Assembly: GCF_019966595.1 (NCBI RefSeq)
Contig: NZ_JAINFJ010000004.1
Location: 248,001 to 312,000 of the forward strand
Length of the DNA: 64,000 nucleotides
Direction: 5' to 3'
Source of the DNA: Oricola indica
GTDB taxonomy: Bacteria > Pseudomonadota > Alphaproteobacteria > Rhizobiales > Rhizobiaceae
In this document: piece by piece, positions 46,095-54,971 of the stretch
Position numbering within the stretch: position 1 is the stretch's first letter
How the letters are laid out: every line of letters begins with the position of its first letter
The notes under the pieces: model-generated
The model's input: only the letters and a program-made list of their open reading frames with translations
Databases searched by the model: none
What the model was told of the DNA's origin: nothing
Position numbers and translations under genes: made by a program

Positions 46095-46505
46095 ATGTCC
46101 GATCGCGCCGCCCGCCGCAAATCCCTCACCGAAGCCGACCGCCTGCAATTCGTCCGGGAAGCCACGGACGCGCATCACAGGCTTGCACCCTACCTAATCG
46201 CCCTCTCGCCTCTCAGCGATGACTACAAAGCCATCCAGCGGCTTTCTCAGGCGCTACGGGCGGCAATCCGTGAGGTAACTGGCGAAGAGCCAGGGAGCAG
46301 CGCCGGTTTCCGAGGCTTTTGCTTTTTCGGACATTGTGAAATGCGCGGACGGGGCGACAGGTGTCGTGCTGCGCGACGTCGAGCCGGGTTCTGCAATCGC
46401 TCTGAGCAGACTTATTTCTTTGGCAAGGCCCAAGACCTTGTCGCCCGCGACAGACCGCCGTTCTCGGCCCTCAATGAAAATTGCGCCCCCGAGGCATGGC
46501 CCTAG
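46095..46505 (+). CDS. Small conserved-looking protein with a C-terminus replaced at the repeat junction
   Basis: The frame codes for 136 residues, but only the first 68 or so look natural: [39 protein letters not shown] and [17 protein letters not shown] form two helices of a type I associate with short Rhizobiales proteins of about 75-80 residues. From 46302 the frame runs through direct repeat B and then translates as low-quality, Arg-rich sequence that overlaps the end of dnaE2 on the other strand. The simplest reading is that recombination at the repeat removed the original last few codons. Function unknown. Confidence 0.5.
   Translation: MSDRAARRKSLTEADRLQFVREATDAHHRLAPYLIALSPLSDDYKAIQRLSQALRAAIREVTGEEPGSSAGFRGFCFFGHCEMRGRGDRCRAARRRAGFCNRSEQTYFFGKAQDLVARDRPPFSALNENCAPEAWP
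46302..46348 (+). repeat. Direct repeat B (right flank of accessory region)
   Basis: Same orientation as 34018-34070; 45 of 47 bases agree. The hairpin that acts as terminator next to the tRNA is broken here (GCGCCGG against CCGAGGC), so it no longer works as one, as if this copy is an old fragment. It coincides with the point where the small plus-strand gene loses its natural sequence. The 120 bp between it and dnaE2 hold nothing that I recognise. Confidence 0.65.
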
Positions 46506-49500
46506 CGGTGGACTCGTCATGCTTCAGCGTCTCGTAATCGCCTCGCAGTTGCGGCGCATCCTTGAGCAGTTGCGCGAGCCGTGAGCGCGGTCTCAGCTTT
46601 TCGCGGATTTCGATGACCGGCCGGCGAACCTCGTCGGCATTCGCTAGGCCCGCATCGCCGAGCTCCATGTCGCAAAGGTCATCGCGTTCCAGTTCGGCAA
46701 GCATCGGGGTCAGATCCTCGATCCGGTCGGCGACGACGTGGATCACACCCTTTTCGTTCTGCAGCCGGCCGGAAACGCGCACCAGCCGGGAACCCAGCAC
46801 AAGCGCACGGTAACGCTCGAAGGTCTTCGGCCAGACGATGACATTGGCGACCCCGGTCTCGTCTTCCAGCGTCATGAAGATCACACCCTTGGCCGATCCC
46901 GGCCTTTGCCGCACGAGAACGAGGCCGGCGACATCGGCCCGACGCCCGGACGGGACAGCGTCCAGTGCCTCGTGGCGCATCACCCCCTTGCGGTCGAGCC
47001 GGCCGCGCAGGAACGAGACCGGGTGCGCCTTCAGCGACAACGACACATAGCGGTAATCATGCACCACCTGTTCGCCGGGCGGCATCGGCGGAAGCCGCAT
47101 CTCGGCCTCGCCGGCGATCTCGATGCCGGCCTCGTCCGGGTCGGCGGCCGCGCTTCCGCGCTCGAACAGCGGCAGGTTCTCCTCGGCGGATTTCGGATCC
47201 AGCGCCCGCACCGCCCAGAGCGCGGCACGCCGGCCGAGCCCGATGGAGCGGAAGGCGTCCGCGTCGGCAAGCCGCTCGATGCATGCCCGGTCGAGCCCGG
47301 AGCGCAGCCACAGGTCGCGGACCGAGTCGTAGCCCGCGCCGCGCCGCGCGGCGAGCAGCGCCATGTCCTCCTCGCGCAGGCCCTTGACCTGCCGGAAGCC
47401 GAGCCGCACCGCCTTTATCGCGTCGATGACGGTCTTCATTTCGCGGTGGCGCGGTGCGATGCGCGCGGCGGTCTCCGCCTCGTCCGCGTCCCGGTCTTCC
47501 AGCGCGTTGTCCCAGGCCGAGGCATTGATGTCGACGGGACGGATCTCGACGCCATGCTCGCGCGCGTCGCGCACCAGCTGCGCCGGCGCATAAAAGCCCA
47601 TCGGCTGCGCGTTGAGGATCGCCGCGCAGAAGACATCCGGGTAATGCGCCTTCAGCCAGCAGGACGCATAGACGAGCAGGGCGAATGAGGCGGCATGGCT
47701 TTCCGGGAAGCCATATTCGCCGAACCCCTCGATCTGGCGGAAGCAGCGTTCGGCAAAATCGGCCTCGTAGCCATTGGCGACCATGCCCTCGATCATCTTC
47801 TTCTGGAAGGTATGGATCGTGCCGACCCGCCGGAACGTCGCCATGGCCCGGCGCAGCCGGTCGGCCTCGCCGGGCGTGAAGCCGGCGGCGACGATGGCGA
47901 TCTTCATGGCCTGTTCCTGGAACAGAGGCACGCCGAGCGTCTTGCCGAGCACGCCTTCCAGTTCCCGGCTCGGATAGCTGACATCCTCGAGACCCTGGCG
48001 GCGCCTGAGATAGGGATGCACCATGTCGCCCTGGATCGGGCCGGGCCGCACGATCGCCACCTCGATGACGAGATCGTAGAAAGTGCGCGGCCGGAGCCTC
48101 GGCAGCATGGTCATCTGCGCCCGGCTCTCTATCTGGAAGACGCCCAGCGTATCGGCCCGGCAGATCATGTCGTAGACGTCCTGCTCCTCCTTCGGGATCG
48201 AGGCCAGCGACAGTGGACGGTCGTAATGATCCTCCAGCAGGTCGAAGGCGCGGCGGATGCAGGTCAGCATGCCGAGCGCGAGGATGTCGATCTTCAGGAT
48301 GCCGAGCGAATCGAGATCATCCTTGTCCCATTCGACCATGGTGCGCCCGTCCATCGCCGACTTGGTGATCGGCACCACCTCGTCAAGCCGGTCGCGCGTG
48401 ATGACGAACCCGCCGACATGCTGCGAGAGATGCCGCGGGAAGCCCATGATCTCCGAGGACAGCTGCAGGACGTTGCGCGTCGTGCGATCGTCAGCATCGA
48501 GACCGGCCGCCTTCGCCTCACGGTCGCCGAGATCGGCGTTCGACCAGCCCCAGATGGAGCCGGAGATCGCGCCGGCGACATCCTCCGAGAGGCCGAAGGC
48601 CCGGGAAACCTCCCGCGCCGCCGACCGCGCCCGGTAGGTGATGACGGTCGCCGCCAGCCCGGCCCGTTCCCGGCCGTATTTCTCGTAGATGTATTGGATC
48701 ACCTCCTCGCGGCGCTCATGCTCGAAATCGACATCGATATCGGGCGGCTCGCGCCGCTCCGGCGAGATGAAGCGCTCGAACAGGAGATCGGTCAGCGCCG
48801 GATCGACCTCGGTGATGCCGATGCAGTAGCAGACCGTCGAATTGGCCGCGGAACCGCGCCCCTGGCACAGGATGTTCTGCGCGCGGGCATAGCGCACGAT
48901 ATCGTGCACGGTCAGGAAATAGGGCGCATAATCAAGGTCCGCGATCAGCGCCAGTTCGTGGCGGATCTGGCTCGTGACCTTCTCCGGGATGGTCACGCCG
49001 TAACGATTATGCGCGCCCTCCCATGCCAGCCGTTCCAGCTCCGCCTGCGGCGAGGCGCTTTCGCCATAGGGCTCCTCCGGATATTGATAGCGCAGTTCCT
49101 CAAGCGAAAAGTCGAGCTCGCCGAAAAAGGCCATGCTTTCGGCGATGGCGGCAGGTTCGGAGCGGAAGAGCCGCGCCATTTCCTTTGCCGGCTTCAGATA
49201 GCGTTCGCCGTTTGCCGAAAGACGATAGCCGGCCTCGCCGAGCGGACTGTGCTCGCGGATCGCGGTCAGCACGTCGCCGAGAACGCGGCGCTGCGGATCG
49301 TGATAGATGACGTCGCCGACCGCCATCAGAGAAACGCGCGAGGCGGCGGCGAAAGCGCGGCTCGCCTCGAGCGTCGCCCGGTCGCGCCCGTCATAGCCGG
49401 GGGTCAACGCCAGCCGAACCGCCCGGCCGAAGCCGGATCGCAACGCGTTCAGAAAGGCGAGACAGGCCTCGTCCAGCGCCTCCGGGCGCGGCAGGACGGC

Positions 49501-49878
49501 AAGCGCCAGCCGCTCGCCCCATTCGAGCAGGTCGCCGCGCTCGAGCAACGGCGCGCCCTTCTCGCCGCGCAGATTGCCGGCGGTCAGAAGCCGGCACAAG
49601 TTTCCCCATCCGCGCCGGTTGACGGGATAGGCGAGCACGTCCGGCGTGCCGTCGCAAAAGACCAGCCGCGCGCCGGGCCGGTAGGAAAGCCCCGCCTCCT
49701 TGGCCGCCATATGCGCGCGCACCGTACCGGAGACCGTATTGCGGTCGGCAAGCCCCAGCCCGGCAAGCCCCAGCTGCTTTGCCGTGACCGCCAGTTCCTC
49801 GGGATGCGACGCGCCGCGCAGGAAGGAGAAATTCGATGCGGCGGCGAGTTCCGCATAGGCCGGCTCATCCTCCGTCAT
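46471..49878 (-). CDS. dnaE2: Error-prone DNA polymerase DnaE2 (ImuC)
   Basis: A 1,135-residue C-family polymerase of the damage-inducible type. The PHP domain opens with [22 protein letters not shown]; the catalytic palm has [19 protein letters not shown] and [20 protein letters not shown] with the paired aspartates; an OB-fold near the C-terminus has [17 protein letters not shown] and [16 protein letters not shown]. The start at 49878 is chosen because it makes a 4-base ATGA overlap with imuB. DnaE2 with ImuA and ImuB performs mutagenic bypass of lesions after SOS induction. It is the last gene of the operon. Confidence 0.95.
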   Translation of the reverse strand: MTEDEPAYAELAAASNFSFLRGASHPEELAVTAKQLGLAGLGLADRNTVSGTVRAHMAAKEAGLSYRPGARLVFCDGTPDVLAYPVNRRGWGNLCRLLTAGNLRGEKGAPLLERGDLLEWGERLALAVLPRPEALDEACLAFLNALRSGFGRAVRLALTPGYDGRDRATLEASRAFAAASRVSLMAVGDVIYHDPQRRVLGDVLTAIREHSPLGEAGYRLSANGERYLKPAKEMARLFRSEPAAIAESMAFFGELDFSLEELRYQYPEEPYGESASPQAELERLAWEGAHNRYGVTIPEKVTSQIRHELALIADLDYAPYFLTVHDIVRYARAQNILCQGRGSAANSTVCYCIGITEVDPALTDLLFERFISPERREPPDIDVDFEHERREEVIQYIYEKYGRERAGLAATVITYRARSAAREVSRAFGLSEDVAGAISGSIWGWSNADLGDREAKAAGLDADDRTTRNVLQLSSEIMGFPRHLSQHVGGFVITRDRLDEVVPITKSAMDGRTMVEWDKDDLDSLGILKIDILALGMLTCIRRAFDLLEDHYDRPLSLASIPKEEQDVYDMICRADTLGVFQIESRAQMTMLPRLRPRTFYDLVIEVAIVRPGPIQGDMVHPYLRRRQGLEDVSYPSRELEGVLGKTLGVPLFQEQAMKIAIVAAGFTPGEADRLRRAMATFRRVGTIHTFQKKMIEGMVANGYEADFAERCFRQIEGFGEYGFPESHAASFALLVYASCWLKAHYPDVFCAAILNAQPMGFYAPAQLVRDAREHGVEIRPVDINASAWDNALEDRDADEAETAARIAPRHREMKTVIDAIKAVRLGFRQVKGLREEDMALLAARRGAGYDSVRDLWLRSGLDRACIERLADADAFRSIGLGRRAALWAVRALDPKSAEENLPLFERGSAAADPDEAGIEIAGEAEMRLPPMPPGEQVVHDYRYVSLSLKAHPVSFLRGRLDRKGVMRHEALDAVPSGRRADVAGLVLVRQRPGSAKGVIFMTLEDETGVANVIVWPKTFERYRALVLGSRLVRVSGRLQNEKGVIHVVADRIEDLTPMLAELERDDLCDMELGDAGLANADEVRRPVIEIREKLRPRSRLAQLLKDAPQLRGDYETLKHDESTARAMPRGRNFH

Positions 49879-51560
49879 GCGAACATCCCGTGCAGGAACC
49901 ACTCCGGCGCGACACCACCGCCCGCCGCACCGTAAAGCCCGCGGCGAAACAGCCAGTAGCGCCGCCCGTCCTCATCCTCGACGCGGTAATAGTCGCGGGG
50001 CGCGGGATGCAAATCTTCTGGCGCCTCGTGGCCCCACCACTCTCCAGCGATCCGCTCCGGCCCTTCCGCCCTGGTGACACGGTAATGCGCGCGGCGCCAG
50101 CGGAAGTGCTGTGGCGGACCTTCAGGCACGCCGGCCACCACCTCCACCGGTTCCGGCCGGGCGAGAAGCCTCGCGGGACGCGGCACGGCGGGCGGCAACG
50201 ACATATTATTTGCCGGCAAAGGAGATCTATCTTGTGAAGCGGGCCGCAACTCTTCGGCGCGCTCCGGCTCGTGACTTTCGACCGCCTGCAGCCGCGAAAC
50301 CGGGTGCCGTGCATCCACCGGCGCATTGGCGCCGAGCCGCGCGGCGATGCGGTCGAGCAGGATGGCGAGATCGGGATCGCCACCATCCGTCCCGTCGGAA
50401 AAGTCGCCCTGCCCGTCATCCATCGCGCCGTCCGCCAGCACGGACAACCGGACCACGTCGAAGCCGAAACCGGCATCCAGTTCGTCGCCGACGCTCGCCA
50501 GCCGTTCGCGGAACAGCTTGACGACGGTTTCGGGATCGCGCACCGGGCGCGACGCGCCGACACAAAGCCGGTAGACGACGCCGTCGACCCGAAACAGCGC
50601 ATATTCCAGCGCCCGAGCGCCCGCGCCGCGACGTTCCAGCCCGCCCTGCAGCCGCATCGCCAGCGCCAGCAGCAATTGCTCGACATCCTCGATACGGCCG
50701 ACCGGCTCGGCAAGCCGGCGCTCCGCCGACAGCATCGGCACCGGAAGGCGCGGCGAGATCGCCTCCTCGACAGCGCCGAGCGCCTGGTCGAGCCGGAGCA
50801 GGCACTGCCGCCCGAAACGGCGGGCCAGCGGCGCGCGCGGCGCTTCGGGGAGCTGGCGGACGGTCTTCAGACCGACCTTGGCGAGACCGGCCAGCGTCTC
50901 GCCGTCAAGCCTGAGCGCGGCAAGCGGAAAAGGGCCGAGCACGGGCGCCTCCGCGCCCGGTTCGACGATCAGCGGCCCGTCGGCAAACCGTGCCGCCGCC
51001 CAGGCGGCCCCCGGCGTCGCGGCGACCGAGGCACACGCCGTGAAACCCTGCTCGAACAGCCGCGCGAGCAGATCGGCCAGAAGCCCCTGCTCGCCGCCGA
51101 ACAGATGCGCGCAGCCGGTGATGTCGAGAAACAGCCCGTCCGGTGCGTCGAGCGCCACCAGCGGCGTGTAGCGGTCGCACCAGTCGGCCAGCGCGGTCAG
51201 CAGGCGGCGGTCGGCCTCCGCGTCGGCGGGCACGATATCGAGATCGGGATGGGCGGCGCGCGCATCGGCCAATCCCTGACCGCGCCGAAGGCCCCGCGCC
51301 TCCGCCGCCGCGTCGAGGCCGGCGATGCGCATGGCGTTCTTCTCCTTGTGCGCGGTGACGAGCGGCGGCGCTTCAGCTCCCGTCTGCCGCCATGTCCTGC
51401 CGTGACGGCCCCGCGCGATGCGGTCGGTCGAAAGATGCGGAAAGGTCAGCGCCAAGATGCGCCGCGCCGGGGAATGCGACGAGCGTGCCGCGTTCGCCGG
51501 CGGCGGCGTCACGGCGGTCGCGGCGGCGTTCGTCCCGTTCGGTAAAGAATATGCGTTCAT
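49875..51560 (-). CDS. imuB: ImuB, inactive Y-family polymerase-like protein
   Basis: A 561-residue hub of the mutasome. Y-family features are recognisable ([54 protein letters not shown]), but the acidic catalytic set is not complete, as expected for ImuB. The C-terminal region (about 430-561) ends in REYY-like and WFLHG motifs used for contacts; beta-clamp binding is known for the family. The ATG at 51560 gives about 190 bases of overlap with imuA, far more than usual; a GTG at 51512 would shorten this only slightly. The operon is imuA-imuB-dnaE2. Confidence 0.9.
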   Translation of the reverse strand: MNAYSLPNGTNAAATAVTPPPANAARSSHSPARRILALTFPHLSTDRIARGRHGRTWRQTGAEAPPLVTAHKEKNAMRIAGLDAAAEARGLRRGQGLADARAAHPDLDIVPADAEADRRLLTALADWCDRYTPLVALDAPDGLFLDITGCAHLFGGEQGLLADLLARLFEQGFTACASVAATPGAAWAAARFADGPLIVEPGAEAPVLGPFPLAALRLDGETLAGLAKVGLKTVRQLPEAPRAPLARRFGRQCLLRLDQALGAVEEAISPRLPVPMLSAERRLAEPVGRIEDVEQLLLALAMRLQGGLERRGAGARALEYALFRVDGVVYRLCVGASRPVRDPETVVKLFRERLASVGDELDAGFGFDVVRLSVLADGAMDDGQGDFSDGTDGGDPDLAILLDRIAARLGANAPVDARHPVSRLQAVESHEPERAEELRPASQDRSPLPANNMSLPPAVPRPARLLARPEPVEVVAGVPEGPPQHFRWRRAHYRVTRAEGPERIAGEWWGHEAPEDLHPAPRDYYRVEDEDGRRYWLFRRGLYGAAGGGVAPEWFLHGMFA

Positions 51561-52350
51561 GGCTGTTCCAGTGCAGCAGATGGGTCCGCCCGGCGGGACC
51601 GGCCTTGTTCTTCTCGATCGTCACGGCGAATCCCGGCGGACCGATGCCGCCCGGCACGGCGCGGGCATGCGGCGTGCCTGCCAGCACCATCGCCGGCGCG
51701 GAAGGAGCCGGCGCGAGGACGAGGCGGAGCGGAGCGGCGGTCGCGTCGGCCTCCGCCGACTGGCGCAGCAGCAGGACCGGCCGCCCGGAAGCCTGACCGC
51801 GCCGATGCAGGCGCTGCGTCTCGCGCAGGCCAAAGCCCGGCGCCGCGCCACGCATGTCGAGCACCGTGGCGGCGAGGCCGCGCGTGCGCGCCGCTTCCTC
51901 GGCGACCCACAACGCATCGCAAAGCCGTTTCGGCTCGACCAGCAGGAGCCGCTCCGGCGCGAGACCGAGCGCGCAAAGCCCGCGCCCATGCGGCAGCCCG
52001 GCCTCGGCAAAGGCACCACGCGCGCCGATCCACAGGACGGGAAGCCCCGACAGAAAGCCCGGCGCGGCCGCCAGCGACAGCAGCGCGGCGACGAAGCCGG
52101 AGGCCGTTCCCGCATCACGCGCCGCGCGGGCGTGGATCTCGGTCAATCCGGCCAGCGCGATGCCGCCATTCAGTTCCCGGTCGAAGTCCGCGACGCCGGT
52201 GGCGAGGACCGTGTCCCGCCCGGCTTCCGGGCCGTCGGACCAGCCCCGGCCGCCTTCGGCAAGGGCCGGCGGAGCCTTCTCGATACTGGCAATCTGCCGG
52301 CGCAGGGACAAAAGCGTCGCCCGCGCCGTGGCGCGTTGTGCTGACGCCAT
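51373..52350 (-). CDS. imuA: ImuA, RecA-like mutasome protein
   Basis: An approximately 325-residue SulA/RecA-like protein and first gene of the mutagenesis cassette. The start at 52350 follows a longer in-frame ATG by 9 codons. The conserved core is ATGVADFDRELNGGIALAGLTEIHA, then FLSGLPVLWIGARGAFAEAGLPHG, LLLVEPKRLCDALWVAEEA and RLHRRGQASGRPVLLLR. The last 60 residues or so, read across imuB, are low-complexity (Arg/Asp/Ala) and probably not selected. ImuA is needed with ImuB and DnaE2 for damage-induced mutagenesis. A LexA box lies 68 bp upstream. Confidence 0.9.
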   Translation of the reverse strand: MASAQRATARATLLSLRRQIASIEKAPPALAEGGRGWSDGPEAGRDTVLATGVADFDRELNGGIALAGLTEIHARAARDAGTASGFVAALLSLAAAPGFLSGLPVLWIGARGAFAEAGLPHGRGLCALGLAPERLLLVEPKRLCDALWVAEEAARTRGLAATVLDMRGAAPGFGLRETQRLHRRGQASGRPVLLLRQSAEADATAAPLRLVLAPAPSAPAMVLAGTPHARAVPGGIGPPGFAVTIEKNKAGPAGRTHLLHWNSHERIFFTERDERRRDRRDAAAGERGTLVAFPGAAHLGADLSASFDRPHRAGPSRQDMAADGS

Positions 52351-52417
52351 GGCGTTCGTCCCGTGTTCCTGTTTCAAAATCCGGCCGCAGCGGGTTCATT
52401 CACGCATTCGCGGCTAT

Positions 52418-52432
52418 GTTCTTGTTATGTTC
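52418..52432 (-). promoter_or_regulatory. LexA (SOS) box of imuA-imuB-dnaE2
   Basis: GTTC, seven bases (TTGTTAT), GTTC: an exact match to the direct-repeat SOS box of Alphaproteobacteria (GTTC-N7-GTTC). It is 68 bp upstream of the imuA ATG; the flanking sequence is AT-rich, as in a promoter. Confidence 0.75.
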
Positions 52433-52573
52433 CTATTGATTCCGACAAACCGCCAAAGAGTCAAGACGGATGGAAAAAAGAATTTATTCCTCTAAATCCG
52501 CGTCATTTTCCGCCCCCTCGCGCGGGCCGCCAAGACGCGATATAGAGGGCGTGAAAACGATGCAGAAAACACC

Positions 52574-52996
52574 ATGGACCGCACTGACCAGAGCGGCGAC
52601 TGGGCCGACCGGCTCTCGCCCGACCTCGCCACCATCGAATCGATCGCGCTGACGGCCTATTCGCACCTGCCGCAGGAATTTCGCGCGCTCACCGGCGACG
52701 TGCAGATCGTCATTGCGGACTTCCCGACCGAGGAGATCAGCGACGATCTGGGCCTCGAAACCCCGTTCGACCTGCTCGGCCTGTTCGAAGGGCGCGGCGT
52801 CGCCGAGCGCTGGAACCCCGGCACCGGCGAGCAGGTCAACCGCATCACGCTCTATCGCCGCGCCATCCTCGACTACTGGTCGGAAAACGAGGAATCGCTG
52901 GGCGACATCATCACCCATGTGCTGATCCACGAACTGGGTCACCATTTCGGCCTCTCCGACGCCGACATGGAACGCATCGAGGAAGCAGCCGAGTAA
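52574..52996 (+). CDS. Zincin-like metallopeptidase (DUF1025/COG3824)
   Basis: A 140-residue cytosolic protein of the minimal zincin family. The metal site is IHELGHHFGLSD: His119, Glu120 and His123 form HExxH, with the distal Asp129 completing HExxHxxGxxD. FDLLGLFEGRG and RITLYRRAILDYW are further family features. Proteolytic activity has not been shown for most members. It is divergent from imuA; its role and substrate are unknown. Confidence 0.9.
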   Translation: MDRTDQSGDWADRLSPDLATIESIALTAYSHLPQEFRALTGDVQIVIADFPTEEISDDLGLETPFDLLGLFEGRGVAERWNPGTGEQVNRITLYRRAILDYWSENEESLGDIITHVLIHELGHHFGLSDADMERIEEAAE

Positions 52997-53063
52997 GGCC
53001 GGGCGATACTGCCTGGCAGGATTTCGCCATCGGCACCGCAAAAGGGCGGTTTTTTCCGCAGGC

Positions 53064-53798
53064 TTAGCGGAGGTAACGCGAACCCGGAACGTCGTCCGCT
53101 TTTCGCTCGCCTGGCGCGGACAAGTAACTGAGCGCCGCACCATTGATCTCGCGCAGGAGCTTGCGCTTCATCGCCGCCTCGTAATCGGCAAAATCGCGCG
53201 CGATCTCGACGAAGGCGCCCGGACCGTGGATCACCTCGGCGCGGTAATAGGCCACCGGGTCCGGCTTCTCGCCCTCGATGACCAGGCCATTCACCGTGAC
53301 ATTGGAAAAATCGAAATTCTTGAAGGCGAGCGCCGGCTCGTAACCCTCGTTGTTGACGCCATCGCCCGACACATCGACCACGGCGCGCGCGCAGGAAAGC
53401 GGCGCGCGCGACAGGCGGATCGCCGAATGGCCGAGCGCGTAACCAAGCGCCGTCGGGAATTCGTCGAACCCGCGCTCATGCAGCCCGATCGCCCCCGCGA
53501 AGGCGAAGACATCCGCCTCGCTGGCAAGAAACGTCCACGGCACGATGTCGACGACCTGGGTGCGCCCGCTCCATTCGAACGCCATCGCCTGAATACCGCC
53601 GGCCTCGACGATCGCCTGCACGATGGAGGGATCGCGCAACGCACGCGACAAGCCGCCCATCTGCAGGGCGAACTCGTTCTCGTCGATGCTGGAGGACACG
53701 TCGAGCGCCAGCACCAGCGACACGCCGCATCGCGATTGAGCGGAGACCGGGCCCGACATGAAGCCGAAGAGAAGAACTATCGCGACAAGAACCCGGAT
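53064..53798 (-). CDS. DUF1194 von Willebrand A-like secreted protein, with apparent ATC start
   Basis: A DUF1194 protein of about 244 residues. The VWA-like metal motif is ALDVSSSIDENEF (D-x-S-x-S); RCGVSLVLALD, SWYSAH-equivalent SIVQAIVEAGGIQAMAFEWSG and RAVVDVSGDGVNNEG are family features. The family is exported, but the only ATG (53759) falls inside the signal peptide. The same frame upstream reads IRVLVAIVLLFGFMSGPVSAQ, a perfect signal peptide, whose first codon is ATC at 53798 preceded by TAGGAG at 7 bases; no ATG, GTG or TTG exists in that stretch before an in-frame stop. I therefore place the start at ATC, or suspect a recent ATG-to-ATC change. If 53759 is used, the product is 231 residues and probably not exported. 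Confidence 0.75.
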   Translation of the reverse strand: MRVLVAIVLLFGFMSGPVSAQSRCGVSLVLALDVSSSIDENEFALQMGGLSRALRDPSIVQAIVEAGGIQAMAFEWSGRTQVVDIVPWTFLASEADVFAFAGAIGLHERGFDEFPTALGYALGHSAIRLSRAPLSCARAVVDVSGDGVNNEGYEPALAFKNFDFSNVTVNGLVIEGEKPDPVAYYRAEVIHGPGAFVEIARDFADYEAAMKRKLLREINGAALSYLSAPGERKADDVPGSRYLR

Positions 53799-53808
53799 AC
53801 CGCCGCTC

Positions 53809-54015
53809 CTATTGTTCGCCGAGTTTCATCGTGGGGTCGTATTCCTCGCCCTCGACGGTCTTCACCACCGCCTGCGCGCAACGCAGGGAATGGGTCTGGG
53901 CATCGAAAGCATAGGACGGCGAGCCATGCAGCGACCAGCCCTTGTTCAGCGCCGCGGTCACCTTGTGGCAGAAGGTCGAATCGTCCGGGCCTGTCAGCAG
54001 GCGATAAAGCTGCAT
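53809..54015 (-). CDS. DUF1737 protein
   Basis: A 68-residue small protein matching DUF1737: LYRLLTGPDDSTFCHKVTAALNKGWSLHGSPSYAFD, then AQAVVKTVEGEEYDPTMKLGEQ at the end. Function unknown; the compact beta-alpha shape suggests nucleic-acid or protein binding. It lies 15 bases downstream of the CoA-ester lyase gene and 10 bases upstream of the DUF1194 start, so the three probably form an operon. Confidence 0.88.
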   Translation of the reverse strand: MQLYRLLTGPDDSTFCHKVTAALNKGWSLHGSPSYAFDAQTHSLRCAQAVVKTVEGEEYDPTMKLGEQ

Positions 54016-54030
54016 GAATTTCCTGTCCTT

Positions 54031-54912
54031 TCAGCCGCCCTGCTGGAGAGCGGCAAGCGCCAGCGTGCGGCGCGCTTCTTCAAGATGCAATCGTTCCACC
54101 ATGCGTCCGTCAAGCCCGATCACGCCGGCATCGCGGTTTTCCGGCCGCTCGAACGCTTCGACGATCGCGTTTGCTTCGGCCTCGCGCGTCTCGGAAATGC
54201 CGAAAATCTCGTTCGCAACGGCGATCTGGCCCGGATGGATCAGGGTCTTGCCGTCAAAGCCCATCGCGACCGAGCGGCCGCATTCCGAACGGAAACCCTC
54301 CTCGTCGCGAAACGCGTTGAAAACACCGTCCAGGACGTCGAGCCCGAAGGCGCGGGCGGACAGGACGAGATCTGCCATGAGAGGCCCCAGCACCGCATGG
54401 TCCCGGCCGGGCAAGCGCAGATCCTTGGCGAGGTCGTTGGTGCCCGCCACGAGGCAATCGAGCCGGGAACCCGGCGTTTCGCCCCATTCGGCGATCTGGC
54501 CAACATTGAGAAAGGCCTTCGGCGTCTCCATCATCGCCCACAGCCGGATCGTGTCGGCGGCGTCCGTTTCGGCCAGCATGTCGGCGACATCGGCAATATC
54601 GCGCGGCAGGTCGACCTTGGGGATCAGGATCGCGTCCGGCTTGCAGGCGCGCGCGGCGAGGAAATCCTCCGGGCCGAACGCGCTCGAAAGCGAATTGATG
54701 CGGATGACGCGCTCGCAGCGGCTTTTCGGGTTCGCCTTGAAATGATCGCGCAGCCTTTCACGCGCCTCCTCCTTGGCGGCCGGCGCGACAGCATCCTCCA
54801 GATCGTAGATCACCGCGTCGCAAGGCAGCGAAACGGTCTTGGCGACGGCCTTTTCGTTGGAGGCGGGCACGTAGAGAACGGAGCGGCGAAGGCGAAGCGG
54901 GCGCTTGGTCAT
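54031..54912 (-). CDS. HpcH/HpaI-CitE family CoA-ester lyase
   Basis: A 293-residue aldolase-type TIM barrel of the citrate lyase beta-subunit / malyl-CoA lyase group. RSVLYVPASNEKAVAK, AVIYDLEDAVAPAAKEEAR (metal and substrate Asp/Glu), VIRINSL, ILIPKVD, WAMMETPKAFLN and GFDGKTLIHPGQI are the ordered family blocks. Stand-alone members cleave malyl-, methylmalyl- or citramalyl-CoA; which one cannot be told here. The ATG at 54912 is preferred over a TTG at 54927. It is divergent from the FAD oxidoreductase gene. Confidence 0.9.
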   Translation of the reverse strand: MTKRPLRLRRSVLYVPASNEKAVAKTVSLPCDAVIYDLEDAVAPAAKEEARERLRDHFKANPKSRCERVIRINSLSSAFGPEDFLAARACKPDAILIPKVDLPRDIADVADMLAETDAADTIRLWAMMETPKAFLNVGQIAEWGETPGSRLDCLVAGTNDLAKDLRLPGRDHAVLGPLMADLVLSARAFGLDVLDGVFNAFRDEEGFRSECGRSVAMGFDGKTLIHPGQIAVANEIFGISETREAEANAIVEAFERPENRDAGVIGLDGRMVERLHLEEARRTLALAALQQGG

Positions 54913-54971
54913 CGCCACGTTTGACAATATTGCGCGACACCCCGCAAGTAGCGTTGCGAACGGAGTCGCCC

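Noticed and set aside
34000-46400. Prophage or integrative conjugative element
   Set aside because: No integrase, phage structural, replication or conjugation genes are visible, and the tRNA 3' end is not duplicated. I report only a repeat-bounded accessory region.
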